A model generated the notes under the pieces. The model had not been told where the DNA came from. It saw nothing but the letters and a program-made list of their open reading frames with translations, and ran no database searches. This document shows positions 46,501 through 60,300 of a stretch of 64,000 nucleotides of DNA, piece after piece; position 1 is the first letter of the stretch; the number at the start of each line of letters is the position of its first letter. The stretch is from Nymphaea colorata (taxonomy: Eukaryota > Streptophyta > Magnoliopsida > Nymphaeales > Nymphaeaceae). Made by a program: the position numbers and the translations under genes. The stretch is taken from the NCBI RefSeq assembly GCF_008831285.2, contig NC_045141.1, positions 22,350,742-22,414,741 on the forward strand, in the 5' to 3' direction.

Positions 46501-49500
46501 TATATGTTTTTAAGAAAAGTAAATGATTATTCAGAGTCACTCAGGCGGTAAACAAGATGGATGGCCTTGATCAGTTTTAGTTTTTTTTTTCACCCCTCTA
46601 ATATATTAGACGGCCCCGATTCAGCCATCCAGAGATCTGTCTAATCACGACCACCCATCCATGCAATGCATCAAGCTTGCACCAAGGATCTGTGTTTGTG
46701 TGTGTTTCTTCCATAAGGCCGATGCTGCTGTGGTTTGGATCATCACGGACGTTTGGTGTGTTTTGTGATTAGGCTCTTCATGAATAATAGAATTTCTCCG
46801 GTGAAGATCAAGGAAAAGATTTGAATGATATCATAACGTATCTAACAGAGAGGCAGATGGCACTTAACAAAAGCACGTACAACCATTAATAATAAAGAAA
46901 GATTGATTCCTTCATGTCCTCTATCTGTATGCATGGACTAATACTCCTTCCAAATACGTTATGCTAGAACCTGAAAATTTTGAACTTGTATCTTTGAATA
47001 GGTCTAGTGGCTCCAGCATGATCCACGAACATCTGAATTCATATTTCCTAACTAATCAAAGGAAGCATTGTAGTCAAACGCCGATGACGTTTGACATTAA
47101 CCGATACTCATCGAATTATTTAAATGAAAATAGTTGGTATATTCTTTCTGCATGTCTGCATGAAAAGATATTGTATTCGAGAATCCCATTGAAGGGCCCC
47201 TCCGATCCTTCTTTATGAATACTTAAAAACAACCACTTGGATCCGAATCCTCCTTGCTGATTAACTCACATACTTAAATCACACGCTTACTATAGAAATA
47301 CTTCAACAAGACCCTTAATTTTTATGATACTGTCTTTGAAAAATCCGCCAAAGACCAACCTAAAAGCATCCTCTGCTGGCACTATATTGTTTTGTTAATC
47401 CACCTGCCTCTTCCGAACCCTACATTGCACTGACTGTGATGGTTGAGAGGAATCAAGCACCATGGCCATGGTTAGGTGGAAGACTGGTTCCTATCTAATG
47501 GCAGGGACTGCACCTGCTTCATGGCACATAAACTGTTCTGTTGCTCAATGCTCTGGCGGGGTTAACTGTTCATCTTTGTCGCCATTTTCTTCTGCACCAA
47601 GAAGATTCTCGTGTTCATCTGCACCAGGCATGGACCACTTTTGCATTTGGTTCGTGCATGAGAATTTGATTAGGAGGACAATCTGGCTAGAGTGAGAAAC
47701 TTTAGATGCAACAAAATGTGACGAGACTTAGTTGCATGTTTCACCCGAACACGTGTTCGGCCCTTCCCATGCTTGATTCAGGTCCTTAAAAGGGGCAAGG
47801 GTGGCCCGAACTGTTTGAATGTAGAGCTTATTCATACTTAATAAGTTTCCCTAATTTTGTAAGGACATTCATATAATTTTGCATTTTGTGGGTTTCACCT
47901 AATCCCCATGTTTATGAGGGGCTGGTTTTTTTTTATCTTCTTTGATTTTTTGTGGTAGTAAAAAAGTCTCTGTGCGGCCGTGGATGTAGGAGAATTCTGT
48001 ATCCGAGCCACGTAAATCCTTCCTTCTCTTGGTGTATTAAGAGAGAGAGAGAGAGAAGGCCTCATTCCTAACACGAACACCAATGGCGGAGGCATATGTG
48101 GCCTTGTCCGAGTAATTTGCCTATATAGACCCACATAATTAGTCGCTTGTATGTTAATACCTCATGGTGATTTGCTTATTATTAACATATTGGTTATCCA
48201 TTACAATTTGAAGTATTAGTGCCTCTTAGCCAGAAATTTTTACTGCTATATGAAACGTTTAACCTTGTTGGAGGGATAGACAGGGCATTATAATATTGTG
48301 ATTTGATGGAAAATATTCAACCACTCGCTTTGAATTAGCTTTCCCTTTTATAAGAGACTGAAATGAGGTTTGAACTCATGACCAACCATCTACTGGCAGG
48401 AAACCCGGGGTAAGCACATCGGGTTCTTCACAGAACTTGCTCCAAAACAAAATTCCATAACGGTTTGTGGATTAGATAACAAGTGGGGAAGACGCAAATG
48501 CAAAGAGTTTATGGTTGGGGACAAGTGCTTGGAAAGGAGAGGCCAAGTTCTTGGGCTTCAAGGTGGAATGATCCGGTGCATGTGCGCCATGCTCATATAA
48601 AATTACTTCTTATCGGCATTATAATAACTTAGGGGTCCGAACATGGTTCATGATAATCGAAGTTTGAGTCCACGACGAACCCACTTACCAGCCAGTGGCT
48701 CTCCTCAAATGAAAAACCCATTCTCTTCTTGTTACTGATTATATGTCAAACCTACTATGAGGTTCCATTCTTTTTCTTCATCTTCTCTTGTATCTGGTCA
48801 GCTATGCTAAGCTTGAAATGAATATTCAAACCTTGCAAACCATTTCACCTTTTCTTTTGGTCCTTCTCTCTGATGTGGATCCAACTTCTGTGTTTTGTAT
48901 TTGTGTATCTGAAACAAGAGAATTTTTTCGAACTTAATGCAATGCATCGTCGTGTACCCCAGTTTTATAAAGATGTTGTATGACCTGCATGGTTGGCCGT
49001 CGCTCGATCCTTCTGACTTTGAGGGCGCTTGGATGGGGTGGAGAATGGAGGACAACTTAATATATAGTGGATAACTTAATATATGAACTTTATATAGCCA
49101 ACATGGTAGAGAGAAAGAGAGAGGAATCAGCAATGGTCAATCGCTTGTAAAGAAAGGAATAGCTCCATGCACGGCTCGAACATCAACTATTTTGAAGATT
49201 TCTTTAAGTGTGTCCAAGGATATTTATTTTTTAAGATTTTACATCAAAAACCTCATCGTATTTAAAATGTCTCCTTTACTTTTTTCTAATTCAACTTTTG
49301 CTTTTTCTTAACTAGACAAATACATACTTAGCATTATAAAAAGTGAGGAGTAAAAACTGTTAGGTACAACAGAAAAGATTATCTTCCCTTGGACGTGAGG
49401 ATGACCTTAGATATAAATGAAAAGGGAGAGATGGTAACGGAAATTAAAGTATAAAAAATTGTAGGGATACGGTTCTCTATGAAACTAACCACATGTGTGA

Positions 49501-51245
49501 CCCCTACGTTGGAAATTAAACTTAACAATCAGCAGAAAATTTATTAGGAATTTAAAATTAACGATTCACTTTCTTCTCGTATAACATCCTAATCATACAT
49601 GAGAAAAAAAAAAGTTATTTTTGTGTCGTTTTTCATCTTTTTGGGAGCCAATATCTCATGTATATCAATAGTCACTTGAGAAAAGGCCTAGAAGAACTAA
49701 AAACCTTACTATTTATATGTTAAAGTGCATTAAAAGATAACTTAGTTTTCCTTCCCCACTAACCATCTTCAGTTAGGTTGTATAAAACTAATGACAATAG
49801 ATTGTCCAAACGCAAAAAACAAGAGCATGATGTCTGAAAACTGAAAAGCAGAAAGCTGACATTTGAAAAAATAGCCAATAAAATGAGGACTAGCATGGAA
49901 AACCTTTTATTTTTTTAAAGTTTTCGAGTCAAACTGAGAACAAGAAAAACAAAAACAAGCCCCAACACTTTGGAAAAAGATGGCGTCGTCTTACCATTTG
50001 CCCACCTTGTCATCCCTCTAAAATCAACCACTGCTGCTCTAGGGGATATAGTATAGCTGGTCAGACTTATTGGCTGGTAAAAGTAAAGTTTGATTGTTAG
50101 TTTCATTCCCGTGAGTGTTACTCTTCTGTGCTACAAATGGTAGAAGAAGTTCAATACTTTAATTGTTGAGTGTCTTGCTTCTACCCAAGTCTCCCCAAGT
50201 CTCGAAGCCACCCGATACCCCAACAGGATGAGGAAAATAGAAGGGATTTTATCCACCACCTCACCCCACCGTTTTTTTTTTTTAAGAATAAAACACTCTT
50301 TTCATTTCTACTTTGAGCAATCAGAATTGGTTGCTTGAACACTGCAACCAAGTTCGCAAATGGATTTGATCCATGATCCATCACCCACACTTACCAGAGC
50401 AAATTAGACTTCCTTAATCCAAAAGACTTTACCTTCAAGTTTTACACTAATATCAAGATCAACACTAGCTCATCAAAACCAACTCCTCTTTCACCCCCTA
50501 AGAGTGGTTCCTTTATTTTAAAGAATATGTTCATCCAAATTTCAAACCTATCTACAACTCTCTTCTTTCATATTCATCGCTTAGGTTTGGCACTGGGGGG
50601 CACTCTAGTGGTGGTGCTAGGAATTTAAATTTTTAATTCAGCGAACTAAAGATGGTTAATCTCTATCTGTTTATGTTAACAATTTCAATGAGAAACACTT
50701 GGGGCTTGGCCCCGGCTCATATACATGCAGCTCCGCGGTCACGGAAAGAGGACAGTGACCCACACAGCCAGCTGTCATATCCCGGGCTGCCGCCACGTAA
50801 TAAACATGAAAAAAGAGGTGATTCTATATGGATCCAACACAAATAACCACTTCAATTTGTTCTTGTTTGAAAATTTTGTACAACATGTAAGTGGTGCAAA
50901 GAAAAACTGTTGAAGTATAATGTGTTTCCATTAGATAATCTCAAATCATGAGGCCAATATTTTACAGTGGACTTGACAACATCTGCTTTACTTATTCTGG
51001 CCTGCACAGCACTGAACACAAATCTGTTTATGTAAATAAAAAAAGAACTATATCATGAATCAGAACTCCTTTTCTCCATGTACAAAGTTGCGGGCTGATC
51101 CTTCTGCTGATCAGTTCATCACCCCCTCTAGTTACGATGCCTCGTCCTTGCTAGTTAGATGCTTCCATCCACGAGGACGCAGCAGGTTGGCTGTGACACA
51201 TTGCAATAGAGAGAAAATAAGTTGAATCATCACCCGTGATAGGAA

Positions 51246-51267
51246 TATATATATATATATATATATA
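51246..51267. repeat. (TA)n microsatellite
   Basis: A short pure TA run about 220 bp downstream of the MYB stop codon, probably in or just beyond the 3'UTR. Confidence 0.85.
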
Positions 51268-51488
51268 AGAAAATTGAATGCTGATTCTCGTGTTTGAGAG
51301 TCATCTAACCATCATCGTCCTATCCAACATAATGGATGGTTAAGAGAAAAAAGTGATATGTATTTTTGCCATCTAATATTATATTATCTTATACCTTTTC
51401 TTCCTCGTTTTATTCTCTATTTAGATGAACTATGCTATGAGTGACTCTAAATAACCAACCCACTTATATATACATATAAGTCTTGCAC

Positions 51489-52597
51489 TTACTTGAAAAG
51501 CTCTGTCCAGCAGTCACTGGATTGAACATCGAAATTGAGTTCTCCCCAAGAGTCGAAATTTGTCATCGTTGTCCCCATCGTTGTCGTTGTTGCAGTTGAG
51601 GAATTGGTGGACATTTCAGATGGGTTCAACTGGTCTTGGGTTTGGTTGGGATTGGCATAAGTAGGTGGGGATGAAGCCGGAGTGTCTAGCGAAGGAATAT
51701 ATCCGTTCCCATTGTCTCCATACACATGATTCTGCTGGTAGGCACACGGAATTTCTGCGTTTTTCAGATTACAGAAACTTGGGTTCACTTGGATCTGCTC
51801 CATGGGGAGATCAGCGTAGGACTGCAGGTTTTCAAGTTGGTAGTTTTGCAGAATTGGTGGCTGCTCATTGAGCCCGAGGGGCAGGGAACAGGATTTGGCA
51901 TTGATCACGGCCTGAAGGAGGTTTTGCAGGTAGTAAATTCCGGCGAGTTGCGCCGCGTCTGTCTGTAATCTGAGACTCTGATCAAGTGAAGGCAAACTTG
52001 TTAGCATGCTTAGGTCTAGTCTTGGCTTGTGGGTAACTGGATCGATCCCCATCTGGATGAGTTTCTTCTTCAGGTGGGTGTTCCAGTGATTCTTGATTTC
52101 ATTGTCCGTCCGCCCTGGTAAGTGCGTCGCAATTGTAGACCACCTAGAGAACACAGAAAGGAAATAAGTTTTTCCGGCGAACACGAAGTGAAACTGAATT
52201 ATTTCTCGTAACATACATATTTTCTCACAAACAGGTAAAAATTAAGCTTAAAACTTGCTCACAAGAGATTGGCATGCAACTTTTCTTTGGACAATGTGAA
52301 ATCTCATTTACTGAGGAGAGGTAGAAGTAATTACTTGTTCCCCAGGACAGAGTGAAGATGCAAAATGGTCTGCTCCTCATCAAGAGTAAAATTTCCCCTC
52401 TTGATGTCCGGCCTCAAGTAGTTGGTCCATCTCAGCCTGCAACTCTTGCCGCACCGGTTGAGCCCGGCAAGCTTCGGGAGAGCCCTCCAACTTCCATGGC
52501 CGTGCTTTTGGATGTAGTCCACAAGCTTCTGGTCTTCCTCAGGGGTCCATGGTCCTTTCTTGAGTCCATTTTCATCACAGCATGGAGATCTCCCCAT
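51489..52597 (-). CDS. R2R3-MYB transcription factor, MYB92/MYB93-like
   Basis: Nuclear DNA-binding activator or repressor. Two exons, 52597-52335 and 52143-51489, join in phase (GNK|WSTIA) to give 305 aa. The N-terminus [18 protein letters not shown] opens R2 (about 14-64), with Trp residues in GPW, GSW and LRW. R3 (about 67-115) has [10 protein letters not shown] and [19 protein letters not shown]. The bHLH-interaction motif of R3 is absent. The C-terminal [19 protein letters not shown] closely resembles the helix typical of MYB92/93/53 (subgroup 24), a clade tied to suberin and root development; MYB9/107 is the next alternative. The usual first R2R3 intron is missing: the 263-nt first exon equals the canonical 133 + 130 exons fused. 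The stop TAA lies inside a CAA|GTAAGTG donor consensus, so an alternative C-terminus is conceivable. Confidence 0.93.
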
Positions 52598-52602
52598 TTT
52601 AC

Positions 52603-52691
52603 CTGCAAACAGAAAGACGAAGATACGAAAACCTAAGTATGATCTCCCTTAGCTTTCAAAGGAAGAAGATGGTGGTGATGAAGAACGTTAC
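52603..52691 (-). other. Probable 89-nt 5'UTR intron of the MYB gene
   Basis: On the minus strand ctactag|gtaacg gives a donor at 52692/52691, and tttctgtttgcag gives an acceptor at 52603, 5 nt before the ATG. Both sites fit consensus and the spacing is a normal minimal plant intron, but splicing is not proven. Confidence 0.5.
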
Positions 52692-52769
52692 CTAGTAGCC
52701 AAGATAGACTAAGATGAAGCTCTGCTTCAGAAACACGAAAAACAAGTTGTGCTCTGGCGTTAGATGAAG

Positions 52770-52781
52770 ATATATATATAC
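52770..52781 (-). promoter_or_regulatory. Probable TATA box of the MYB gene
   Basis: A tatatatata run on a background of mixed sequence lies about 170 nt upstream of the MYB ATG and about 80 nt upstream of the putative leader-intron donor. This is a plausible core-promoter position for a minus-strand start near 52740. Confidence 0.45.
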
Positions 52782-55491
52782 ACAGAGACTTCCAAGTTGT
52801 GGAAGAAGTTGACGTGCACTGTAAGGCTTTTTTTTTGTTTTTGTTAGTGTTGTTTAAAATCATGAGCTCCAAAAGGATGCCCCATTTGTTTAATCACAAT
52901 GTAGGAAAAGCACACTTGATTTATTTAATCACTCGCAAGTTCCATACTGTCCCTCATATTTTAATTGAAGTCCTAAAGGAGAAACCCTAATTAATCCTCT
53001 CTGTAATGGCAAGGTGGCTTCCAATTTTGCAACAGGATATCTACCTACTCTGCCTTGATGAAGATGAAATTATAAAAAAAAGAAAAGGAAAACAAAGGAC
53101 ACATTTTTGACTTCGGACGTTTACATACGTGGTTTGACTATATATTTCCTGTTTTTTTTTTTAAATAATTTTTGCATGAAATGAATAATATTATGTGGCG
53201 CAAGTTGGTTTGGAGGGCTTCCTAACTCGTAGACTAGGTTCGGGGTTTATCTCCTGGATAAGAATAGACACTCGATGCTACACTTAACATTGGGTTAAAG
53301 AGAAAAAAAACACCACGGAAAACATCTACTTATAAAGGTTCCGAAGAGAATGAGTCTAGACTGACTAGGGCTGCTTGGGTTTGGATCAATCAGATATATA
53401 GGCAGCTTTCGTCACATTATATATATATATATATATATATACCATGGTCTACCCAACCTATAAACGTAGAACTTTACTTGAGGTGTTGGCAAACCAGAAT
53501 CTCAAATTAACAACGCAATTGTCTTAAGAAATAAACAATGGTAAAGAGTGAATGAACAAAATTACCTAACCCATTTTTATCCGGTTCTTTTTTGCCCTTC
53601 TGATGAAAGCTGGGGGGGAGTAGAGAGGAGAAGGGTGAGGATGCCATCACTAGCTGCACTGTTGCTGCCTTCTGGCTAATAAAGCCCCGAAGGTCCTCCA
53701 TGACAATTCATCCAACCAAGACAAGTAGCGGAGCCGCATAGAGGCTGATGTGGGCATTTGCCACCCCAGCTTTGATATAGTTGCTTCAAATATTCATGTA
53801 CACGGATGCCCCTTAAGAAATGAAAAATTTCTGAAATAATGTTTCTTAGCCAAAAATAAAAATTTCGAACTCCCCCACTGGCCAAGACTGACAGACTTAA
53901 CTGTTTAACCTGATGAATCCAACCTACCTCATTTTGCTCTTGGTGTGACAAGAAAGGGTTACATATGAATCATGACGCAATGTTGTAATTAAGTATATGG
54001 GAGCACCATTTGGTAGCTTGGAAGTTGTAAATTTTACAAGCCATTTCATTGTAGGAGATGTATTTTTCTTGGGCAACTTGTTTCTTTGTATATTGGTCTT
54101 CGGGTTGAAGAGTTCGAGATGATTTAGTAACATCCAATTTTAGAGACGAGATCTCAGTGATCCACCTTGTACTTAAACTGCTAGAATTCGGCACCCAATA
54201 GGGTTATAAACCAAAATGTAAGGCAATAGCGAGCTAGACCTATTACATATGGACAATATTCATAATTGCAATTCTTTTATAAATATGAAAAGCTTGTTTA
54301 TTTAACACCATCTCAACAGGCTATATTACTTGGTAAACCAATTGGTAATCAACTGACTAAATCAAGCAATCTAAATGTGTGTAATCTTTTTTTATTTTTG
54401 CAGTTTGTTCTTGTACTTAGGGGACTTCTTGTCTTCAAATTTTTCTATGAATTCTTATTTTATCGGCTAAATGTATGTAATCTTTTAATAAGTTCTCTTA
54501 TCTCTGTAGAAATTATGCCATAACAGAGTCAGACAAGTTGACACCTGCACCCAATATCTTACTTGTTCAGTACCATGGGCTGGATGTGCTTAGCACCACT
54601 TAGTTTAACTCCCATTTGACCTTATATGATAGTGAGAGAGACGGAGAGATTATTATTACTATTATCTTTTGCTGTCTCAATCTTAGATAGTTTATGGAAT
54701 CATTGACAAGGCAGTGTGGTCTACAAAAGTCCATAATGGGAGGTATGAACCAGAGCAATTGTCAACGAGGCTGGTAGTAAAATAGAGGCATGCATCTCTC
54801 TCTCTCTCTTCGACGTCTCAAGTTATGTGGGCTTCGAGATCTACTGCTCCGGTCGAGTACTTGAAAAGAAAAGAAGAGACAAAAAAGGTGGTAGGTCCCA
54901 ACAGATGCACATGTGGGCTTGTGTTGGCAATTGTCGGCACGAATGTCTCTTGTAAAAAATTAACTATTTACATACTAAAGCCCCATTTTTACTTAGTTAT
55001 TTATTTATTTATATATAAATGCACTTCTCTCCTTTTTTTTTTTTTTTTTGAAAGGGTTTCTGGCAACCACTAGAAGAATGAGTTAAAAAAAAAAGGGCGA
55101 TCATGCTCGACCCGAGCACCGAAATTGGTGTGAAGCGAAAAAGAGAACGGTGCATCCTTAGATGCAGCCAAAGCGTCCCTTTGCTCATCACCTCACCCAC
55201 ACAAACGCCCTCCTTTCTCCCGCTTTTTACCATGTCTACCCACCTTGCAAAAATAAGTTTTGCTGCACCACGTGTCATCACCCTATTTGGGCACAAATTC
55301 TCACCACACACGTTTCATCTCTTTCTCTCTCTAGACATCTCTCTCTCTAGACAGGACACGCAAAATCTTCTCCTTCCACCAACCCTAACTCCCTCCCCTA
55401 ACAAATTTTTCAGACACACGTAACGGTCAAACTTGTTTTCAGCTGCTCCTCCATTGCATTTCTATGCAAATTTATTCACATGAGGCTCTTT

Positions 55492-55504
55492 GATCGATCA
55501 CGTC

Positions 55505-55572
<68 letters not shown>

Positions 55573-55660
55573 ACCACTATAGAAGATAGTGAAATTGATC
55601 GATCACGTCATCTTATATATATATATATATATATAAGACCACTATAGAAGATAGTGAAAC
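55492..55660. repeat. Duplicated TA-microsatellite module
   Basis: The unit gatcgatcacgtcatctt-(TA)n-agaccactatagaagatagt occurs twice in tandem (55492-55594 and 55597-55660). Flanks are identical while the TA run is about 62 bp in the first and about 21 bp in the second. Confidence 0.9.
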
Positions 55661-56899
55661 ATCTTCTATTCTGATATGGGGACCCGTACTGACCAATGGG
55701 GTTAGGTTAGGCTTCACATATGTGCGTTCAGAACTTAGGTCAGGCTTAACATATCTATCTGGGTCTGTTTAGATCTGGGCCTGAAATGAAAGTGCTGGAC
55801 TTAATGGAGTAGTACTGCAACGCATGACCTAAGGAGCCCTTTCCTTTCCAACCTCCCCATCGTCTTCTCTGCATCTTAGCTACTGCTCTAACCATGCAAG
55901 CAACCCAACTTTTGTTTCTCCAGATACCCATCCTTCCAACTCGAAATGGGTAGGATAGGGACAGCTACAGCGACCCGATTCGATAACTCATTGCTAGTGT
56001 CACTAGATCAAGCGCCGCATTCAAATCACCAAACACGATTAGTCCCGGTCCATATAACCGAGCTAGAAATTTTTGGTTGAGGGACACTAATAACCGGTAA
56101 CTGTCGGAAAATTTTACCCATGCAAGCCCACATGTGGTCTTCCCTTGAGTGGTGCTACAAATCTTATGATGATGTTGTGATCCTAAGAGGAAATTTACTG
56201 GGCACTAGCATTTTTAGTTGATTATAACTGACGTTCATTAATAAATTAATTAGATATGGTCCTCCTAATAAGCAAACAACTTGCTGGCATAATTAGCCAA
56301 GATTTTAGTTTATCATGACTTGCATGCAGTAAGATGGAAGCAAGAAAATGTCTCGATCTGTAATTAGTTAGGAGAGGTGACCAAACAATGTGTTCAAAAA
56401 TGTGTTTTTCCAACGGCCCCCAAATATCCGCACCAATTGGTCATGGCCTGAGCTAGATAGAGAAAGCTTGACTATCTGTGACGTATGCCATTCCCCCAGC
56501 AAAATCCTGGATCCAAAATAAACCTTGTTCTGCAATGGAGAAAGTAAGGCCCATAAAAAGGACTGCCGATTTGACTTGATGTGAATCTAACTGTTGTAGT
56601 TTCAGGATGAATTTCAAGATTTGGAAGAATCGATCTGCTCCTTTATTTTAATGGTGTTTTAGGTGAAGAGTGGAAAATAAAATAAAAAAAAATCCAGAGG
56701 CCGTTTCTTTTTTATATGTTCATAGTTCTTGAGCATATTCATTTTGATATTATCATATGAAAATCATGTTGTTGCTCCTAATCCCTCAAGAAACGCCACC
56801 AAACTGTACATGTACTTTCCACGGTTGCTTAAAATATGAAGAAACCTTGCTAGTGGCTCAATTTGCAAGATCAATAGGTCATCAACATATTTTTATTGC

Positions 56900-57330
56900 A
56901 AATGTTTTGTCTATGGGCCTCCCTGCTGCAGCAGCGGCCGGGTTTTTACTTCTGGAAAAAGTTACCATCTGTTTGGAAGATCAGAATAAAAGCAATTACA
57001 GCAAATTAATACCAATTTATTTGCAGTCACACATACATTGTCTTCTAACTTTTCAAAATATAGCACATTTCAAACATATATATATGAAACCTAGTTGTGC
57101 AAGCAATTAAACCAAATGTTTATCTATGGACACTGCAGCAGCGGTTGGATTTTTAGTTCTGGAAGAAGTTATCTGCTGTTTGGAAAATCAGAATAAAAGC
57201 AACTACAACATTCAAAAATTTATTCTGGAGCCGTTTGAACTCCTCAACTCCACTAGGTTATGCAGTCATATGTACATTGTCTTCTAAATTTGCAAAAAAA
57301 AAAAAAAAACATATTTCAAGTAGAATGTGT
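56900..57330. repeat. Diverged two-copy tandem duplication
   Basis: A block around 56900-57070 (ctgcagcagcgg, ggtttttacttctggaa, tttggaagatcagaataaaagcaa, acattgtcttctaa) recurs at about 57113-57310 with substitutions and an insertion of about 40 bp. The reading frame is not conserved between copies. Confidence 0.75.
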
Positions 57331-60300
57331 GTGCGTGTGTGTGTGAAAGGTAGTTAGGCAAGCAATTAATGATATTGATTGAAGGTTTGATTATCAAGCC
57401 AATTAAAGACTTTCCCACCCAGATTAAATATGATCTAGAAGATCAGATATTTGAAATATTTACTTTATATATTATTGGTCGTCTACACATATAGTGGCAA
57501 AGATAGATACTCTAACATTTTGGTGGATGATATGTGAGTGATGAGATCAAGGAAGTCATCAAGAGAAATATTAGGTTGGCAGTGCTGTTCATATTGCAGC
57601 CGACTGCCCTCCTTTTTGATTTCCAACGACCCAATTCCATGCACATTGACAATATTACTTGGGGAAGACATTATATATGTATGACTTGTTTATGAATATG
57701 CAATAAATTTTGACATGACAAATTGAATATGGTTCAAAGTCAAGGGACCTTAATCATATAGTTACACACCGTCGAGTGGGCAACTACTTACTTTCATTAT
57801 ATTATACCAGCGCAGCCAAGTTCCTCAATTTAGAGTTGGTTGTTCCGTTTTTAGGAGAACAAGTATCAGAATTTAATATCAATATTTTAATCCAATTTGA
57901 GAAGCGAATAAAATTTTGGTTCCAAGATAAAATGGTAATTAAAAAGTTAAAGATTTACCTGGTTTCTTCATCAACTTTTAATAGGCGGTCGGTCACTAGT
58001 TCAAATCTCAAAGGCATTAGGCAGGACAAGCCAAGATAGAGGGGATCATGCCAGGACAATGTAAACACAGAGGGGAAAGGAAATGCTTTTCGAGTTTCCA
58101 GAGTAAATAAGTCTCTTAATCCGGGTGGTTTTTTGCCCCAAGTAATGTCCAAAAGAAAAAGCCACTATTGGTCCAATGAAATTTATGGCAATTAAGGAGT
58201 AGCATTAAGAGATGAGACTATCTCTTTTTTTTGGGTCTTAGTGTAGCACCACACTTTGAGAAGTTTAGTTCCTTAATAAAAATTATGAGAGAATTTAAAG
58301 GGTTTACAAAAAGAGTTGTTAAAATAGTTAGTTGTCGAGTTTTCTATTCTTTTTCAGGTTGAAAAGAAAGCTGCTAAGTAGTGGATTGAGATCCGTCAAA
58401 CAAAGGGTCTGAAGCCAGTGCATGAATAGGTTGGATCATTTTACTCAGGGTCTTAATGAAGAGTTTGTAAAGAGTTCCCCATCAGTTCTAGGTGAGCATG
58501 GTTTTTTCACATTTAGTAAAAAACTGAAGCTTTCACCCAACCCCTTATCTCCTACGATACCGGAGAAGTTTTTTATTATTAAAAAATAGCAGTCTTCTTC
58601 TCACTCATTGGGTGCACAAAAATAACTCACGGTAAAAAGCATTCCCTAATATATATGTATATAATTTTCACATGGGAGGAAGTTCTTGAGGATAGAGCCC
58701 GCAATGGAGTAACAACATTTAATATTGTGAGCACAAAGTCTCAATAATTTGTTCCAATTTAAAAAGGGGGATTCATTTTTTATGGCAAAGAAATTCATTT
58801 GACACCTGCGCCAGGATGAACATCAGCATAGCGAGCAGGTCAACCAGAATAGTTTAAGTGGAGTATGTCAAATCCCTCTTGCCATATGTCGTCCAAGCTT
58901 ACATCATTTGCCATAATTACAAGGCTTGCTTTTAACTAACCCTCACAGTAAAAACTAAAGAAAAGCAAACAATGTAGACAGAGGACCAAGCCTCAAGAAA
59001 CCTAGAGAAAAGGTTCTGCACCAAAGTTCCAAAAATTGGTTATGAGATTGCTTCCTCAAATTGGGTTCCTTGACCTCAGGCCCAACATGATCACTTAGTG
59101 TTTGTACCATATTTTCTTCCTTGCCAAACTTCTTTTTCCTTTCTATTTTTCAATACTTAACCTAACTAGCTTTTCTATAATTTCTTTTTCTTTTCTTTTT
59201 TCCCAGCCTGAAATCTAGGGCTTTTTCTATCCAGATTTGTCTTTTCTGCCAAATACTGAATTTCCTAGTCTGGCCTGATGTGCGGCTACTTATTTAACTG
59301 GTTTTCCTTTACCTAGACTTAGATTCTCTTTGACTAGAGATGAACTCTAACTAGCAGTTTTCTCCTCCTTTTTTTTTTCTTCTTGCTTGTTTTGCAATCT
59401 AAGCTCACCATATTCGTGTATCGCACCTCATTCAGGTTTCAATGCAACCCAAAACCCTCAAAGTAGAGTTGTGAAGGTGGTTTGAGGCTTCTTAGAGCAG
59501 TGGATTGTTGACTACATCTCAATTTAAGTTCTATATTTCAAAAAACAAAAGAAAGAAAAAAGCGAACCAAGTTTTTGAGTTTTTTCTCTCTCTCTCTTAT
59601 TTCTGTCTGCCATCTCGTACCTCAACGAGTTCCAAGTTGCAAGAAAAGATTTAGTTCTTTTAATGAGGTACAAGTGTGGGCTTGACAACTTCCATCCTTG
59701 GGGAGGACTCTGCATAGGAAAACTCCTTTTTAATTTTTTCAGAGACCTCCATTGACGAAATGCTTCGACCTGTTGGAATAAAGAAACAACGACGATAAGG
59801 GAAGGGATGACGTCCAAGGTTCTGCATGGGAAGACCCCTCAGCTTATCTCACCACCATGCACCTTCTCTCTCGATTTCTTGCTCATTACTCATGCCGCAG
59901 CTACTTCACCTACCTCAATACTCCACTGTACCTTCCTTCCTTCCATGTCCTCCTCTCCTCTCCTTTCCCCCTTTTCTTTTTTCCAACCAAGAATTCTTTT
60001 TATAACGCAATGAGAAGACTGCCATTATCTTTTAACTTGCAGCATTTATTAAAACCAGTAGCGCGAACCCACAAAAATGACGCTCCCCTTGTTCTCAAAA
60101 CCTTCTTCGTCGTTGACATTCATACACCACGTGGATCTCTCCCTGCTTCAGCTTGATTCCGTTCCCATTCTTTGTTTCTGCCATTATTGAATCAGAGGCA
60201 TTCTTGGAATGGACTTAACAAGAACAAAGTTAAAGGTGAGAACGGATGGAAGCGATGGAGAGAAGACAAAGCGCACGTACGTGATTCGGTACCAAGACCC

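Larger units (their letters stand above)
41409..51488. other. 10-kb spacer without recognisable genes
   Basis: AT-rich, with short unrelated ORFs that show no family features. It contains a 43-bp tandem duplication (43421-43506), short CA/TG runs (42127-42147, 46180-46224), fragments with the gtgtgggcaattgcccacac motif, and simple GA at 48040-48056. The right end should include the 3'UTR of the MYB gene, and the left end the ABCB promoter. Confidence 0.6.

Noticed and set aside
59857-60156. 99-codon plus ORF in the right-hand spacer
   Set aside because: Pyrimidine-rich low-complexity reading with no family features.
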